Positions 14,081 through 15,610 of a stretch of DNA of 15,610 nt are shown one piece after another. How positions within the stretch are numbered: position 1 is the stretch's first letter; each line of letters starts with the position of its first letter. The DNA comes from Clostridia bacterium. Lineage in GTDB: Bacteria > Bacillota_A > Clostridia > Oscillospirales > CAG-272. The translations under genes and the position numbers were made by a program. The notes under the pieces are model-generated. The model searched no databases. It was given only the letters and a program-made list of their open reading frames with translations, and had not been told where the DNA came from. The stretch spans positions 1 through 15,610 of the forward strand of contig JAFQOB010000163.1 of assembly GCA_017395725.1 (NCBI GenBank), in the 5' to 3' direction.

Positions 14081-14165
14081 GTCTTGTATTTTTTGCGATG
14101 GGAACTCGTGTTTCGAGGTGAGAGGGAAAAATTGATTTCCGACCGGATATAAGACTTTAGTCTTA
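14081..14165 (+). ncRNA. Candidate structured RNA (three-way junction) upstream of thiW, class not recognised
   Basis: GUCUUGUAU (14081-14089) pairs with AUAUAAGAC (14147-14155) over nine base pairs including one G-U. Inside lie two hairpins, CUCG/CGAG (14105-14108 with 14114-14117) and GGAAA/UUUCC (14124-14128 with 14136-14140), joined by purine-rich junctions GUGAGAG and GACCGG. The 3' closing strand can instead form a hairpin with the following bases: UAAGAC (14150-14155) with GUCUUA (14160-14165). That makes two mutually exclusive folds, 30 bases before the thiW start. The blocks CTTGTATT, TGAGAGG, a stem, CGACCG and ATAxAAG occur in the same order in the TPP riboswitch upstream, but the TGGATAATGCC...GTAGGGA half is absent. 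No T run follows, so any control would be at translation. Confidence 0.45.
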
Positions 14166-14179
14166 AGGAAAAATAAAAG

Positions 14180-14186
14180 AAAAGGG
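14180..14186 (+). promoter_or_regulatory. Ribosome binding site choosing ATG 14196 of thiW
   Basis: AAAAGGG lies nine bases before ATG 14196. The in-frame TTG at 14187 directly abuts this site and is too close to use it. Confidence 0.7.
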
Positions 14187-14195
14187 TTGATTTTT

Positions 14196-14912
14196 ATGAA
14201 AAAACAAAAGGTCTTACTTAAAATGACGGTGCTTTCCATGTTCGTTGCAATAGGTGTGGTAATATCTCCGTTTTTGCGTGTGGAAGGTATGTGCCCAATG
14301 GCACATTTTATCAATATCGTAGTTTCGGTATTTTTAGGTCCCTGGTATTCGCTTTTATGTGCAACGCTTATAGGGATTATCAGAATGACAACAATGGCTA
14401 TTCCGCCTTTAGCTTTAACAGGAGCTGTGTTCGGTGCGTTTCTTTCGGGCGTTTTATACAGACTGTCAAAAGGAAAAATATTGTTTGCGGTTATGGGAGA
14501 GGTTATAGGAACGGGCTTTATCGGCGCTTTATGCTCATATCCGGTTATGGCATATATTATGGGAAAAGAGGGGCTGACCTGGTTATTCTACATTCCTTCA
14601 TTCGTTTGCGGAACACTTATCGGCGGAAGTATTGCTTATGTATTTTTGCGTAAGCTTGCAGATAACGGAATGCTTACAAAAATTCAAACGCTTCTTGTTA
14701 CAAAATGTTATGCGGATAAAAGCAGTGTTTTCTCAAATGCGGTTACAATTGCCGCGTTCGGCGGAGTATGCTTTGTGGTTATCAGCGTGGTGAATGATAT
14801 GTTTAAGCTTAATAATCCCATTCTTTCTTACGTTTCTTACGCTTCGCTTGTTGTCTTCGGAGTAAGTGCTATTATATATTTTATTATAAAAAAGCTTGGA
14901 AAGGTCAAATGA
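14196..14912 (+). CDS. thiW: ThiW-type ECF transporter substrate-binding (S) component
   Basis: This is a 238-residue membrane protein. Residues 1-155 contain about five to six hydrophobic segments with family features: the N-terminal lysine-rich start and LSMFVAIGVVISPF (13-26), CPMAHFINIVVSVFLGPWYS (33-52), RMTTMAIPPLALTGAVFGAF (63-82) and CSYPVMAYIMG (113-123). ThiW proteins are the membrane-embedded binding subunit of an energy-coupling factor importer, thought to bring in the thiazole precursor of thiamin, using the shared EcfA/EcfT module encoded elsewhere. The typical family member is about 160 residues; this one has an added C-terminal part with two further hydrophobic helices (about 181-203 and 207-231). 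TPP-riboswitch control and the neighbouring hydroxyethylthiazole kinase gene support the thiazole substrate. Its stop overlaps the first possible thiM start. Confidence 0.92.
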   Translation: MKKQKVLLKMTVLSMFVAIGVVISPFLRVEGMCPMAHFINIVVSVFLGPWYSLLCATLIGIIRMTTMAIPPLALTGAVFGAFLSGVLYRLSKGKILFAVMGEVIGTGFIGALCSYPVMAYIMGKEGLTWLFYIPSFVCGTLIGGSIAYVFLRKLADNGMLTKIQTLLVTKCYADKSSVFSNAVTIAAFGGVCFVVISVVNDMFKLNNPILSYVSYASLVVFGVSAIIYFIIKKLGKVK

Positions 14913-14914
14913 TA

Positions 14915-15610
14915 ATGACGGCAGAAATAGTAAACGAAATAAGAAAAAGAGTGAACAGTAATTCGCCTCTTGTTCACTGTATAACTAATCCTATCTCAAT
15001 AAATCAATGCGCCAATGCAGTACTTGCTGTAGGAGGGCGGCCAATGATGGCTGAGCACCCAAAAGAAGTTAGTGAGATAACCTTAACTGCTAATGCTTTG
15101 CTATTGAATCTTGGTAATATAACTGACGTTAGAATGGAATCTATGTTAATATCAGCGGAAGCGGCTAAAAACCATAATATTCCTTGCGTTATAGATGCAG
15201 TAGGTGTTGCTTGTTCGGGACACCGCAGAGAGTATGCAAAAAAGCTTATAGCTGTTGCAAAGCCTTTTCTTATAAAAGGGAACTATTCAGAAATAAACGC
15301 CCTGTTTGATGACGGTTACTCCTCGGCAGGAGTGGATGCGGATAAGGCTATAAGCATAACTGAAATAAGTCGGGCGGCAGCATTTCTTGCAAAAAAATAT
15401 AACACCGTTATTCTTGCAAGCGGAAAAACTGACGTTATTTCCGACGGTAAACAAGTAATACTTATAAAAAACGGAAGTCCTCAGCTGTCAAAAATAACAG
15501 GGACAGGCTGTATGCTTGGTACGCTGTGTGCAGTATTTTTATCTGAAGATAAGGGAATAAATGCCGCCGTAACAGCGTGTGTTGTTATGGGAATATGCGG
15601 TCAGCTTGCA
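14915..15610 (+). CDS. thiM: Hydroxyethylthiazole kinase (3' end outside window)
   Basis: This enzyme phosphorylates 4-methyl-5-(2-hydroxyethyl)thiazole with ATP in thiamin salvage. I read 232 residues to the window edge, against a usual 260-275. Family blocks are SPLVHCITNPISINQCAN (17-34), AVGGRPMMAEHPKE (38-51), LLLNLGN (62-68), VIDAVGVACS (92-101), KGNYSEI (121-127) and the ATP/anion-hole motif ITGTGCMLG (194-202) with the conserved cysteine C199. ATG 14915 is chosen because AAAGG at 14900-14904 lies ten bases upstream. An in-frame ATG at 14909 overlaps the thiW stop as ATGA but leaves only four bases from the ribosome site. Together with thiW it forms a thiazole uptake-and-phosphorylation unit under TPP control; thiD or thiE may follow beyond the edge. 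Confidence 0.95.
   Translation, partial: MTAEIVNEIRKRVNSNSPLVHCITNPISINQCANAVLAVGGRPMMAEHPKEVSEITLTANALLLNLGNITDVRMESMLISAEAAKNHNIPCVIDAVGVACSGHRREYAKKLIAVAKPFLIKGNYSEINALFDDGYSSAGVDADKAISITEISRAAAFLAKKYNTVILASGKTDVISDGKQVILIKNGSPQLSKITGTGCMLGTLCAVFLSEDKGINAAVTACVVMGICGQLA

Noticed and set aside
14120..14150. Resemblance of TTTCCGACCGG to the FMN riboswitch segment that reads TTCCCGACCGG
   Set aside because: The other invariant FMN blocks (GGGGCAGGGTG before it, CCGGAGCCGACAG after it) are absent, and the neighbouring genes are for thiamin, not flavin.
14081..14155. Self-cleaving ribozyme (hammerhead) as an explanation of the three-way junction
   Set aside because: The CUGANGA and GAAA core sequences of hammerhead RNAs are not present in the junctions.
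14150..14165. TAAGAC/GTCTTA hairpin as an intrinsic terminator before thiW
   Set aside because: It is AT-rich with only six pairs and is followed by an A-rich stretch, not a T run.
13943..14314. Minus-strand 123-codon ORF across the TPP terminator and thi leader
   Set aside because: It runs antisense through the riboswitch terminator and the start of thiW, has no recognisable domain and is best explained as a chance open frame.
1..15610. Mobile elements, CRISPR arrays, tRNA or rRNA genes
   Set aside because: No transposase or integrase motifs, no regularly spaced repeats and no tRNA- or rRNA-like segments were seen on either strand by eye.

Overview
The window looks like chromosome from a low-GC Gram-positive anaerobe, most likely class Clostridia (a gut-type Oscillospirales/Lachnospirales relative; genus not determinable here). 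The reasons are AT-rich intergenic DNA with AGGAGG-type ribosome binding sites, sigma-A promoters with 17-bp spacers, a class B sortase, a TPP riboswitch with an intrinsic terminator, a ThiW-type ECF transporter and MgtC/CPA2 membrane proteins. No IS element, phage gene, CRISPR array, tRNA or rRNA is visible.

Layout, left to right. (1) 1-1709, minus strand: a RadC-like JAMM protein whose stop codon overlaps the start of a MalK/UgpC-type sugar ABC ATPase, which runs off the left edge. (2) 1824-5654, plus strand: a good promoter, then a long-form cofactor-independent phosphoglycerate mutase, a class B sortase with acidic tails and a GT2 glycosyltransferase, ended by a bidirectional terminator. 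(3) 5679-7891, minus strand: a CPA2-type cation/proton antiporter followed by an MgtC/SapB protein. (4) 8074-8973, plus strand: a divergent LysR regulator, closed by a second bidirectional terminator. (5) 9019-9834, minus strand: an AraC regulator with a near-consensus promoter. (6) 10024-13789, plus strand: an amino-sugar operon of a GH123/DUF4091-like glycosidase, a NagB-like protein with altered active-site residues, and NagA. (7) 13796 to the right edge, plus strand: a thiamin salvage operon with promoter, TPP riboswitch, terminator, a further structured leader, thiW and partial thiM.

How the parts fit. The AraC regulator probably controls the amino-sugar operon. Two CGATATTGT direct repeats exactly 21 bp apart sit just upstream of that operon's promoter, which has a good -10 but no recognisable -35, as expected of an activator-dependent promoter. 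The glycosidase has no signal peptide, so it should act inside the cell on imported oligosaccharide; no importer or kinase is encoded here. The LysR gene and the antiporter/mgtC pair share a control region. The thi operon is governed by the TPP riboswitch.

The least expected element lies between the TPP terminator and thiW. About 75 nt there can fold into a three-way junction closed by a 9-bp helix. The 3' strand of that helix can instead pair with an adjacent downstream copy of GUCUU, which is a switch-like arrangement. Its core shares several short blocks with the upstream TPP aptamer but lacks the pyrophosphate-binding half. It is either a derived or remodelled TPP element or an unrecognised RNA. 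The amino-sugar operon is the second place to look.
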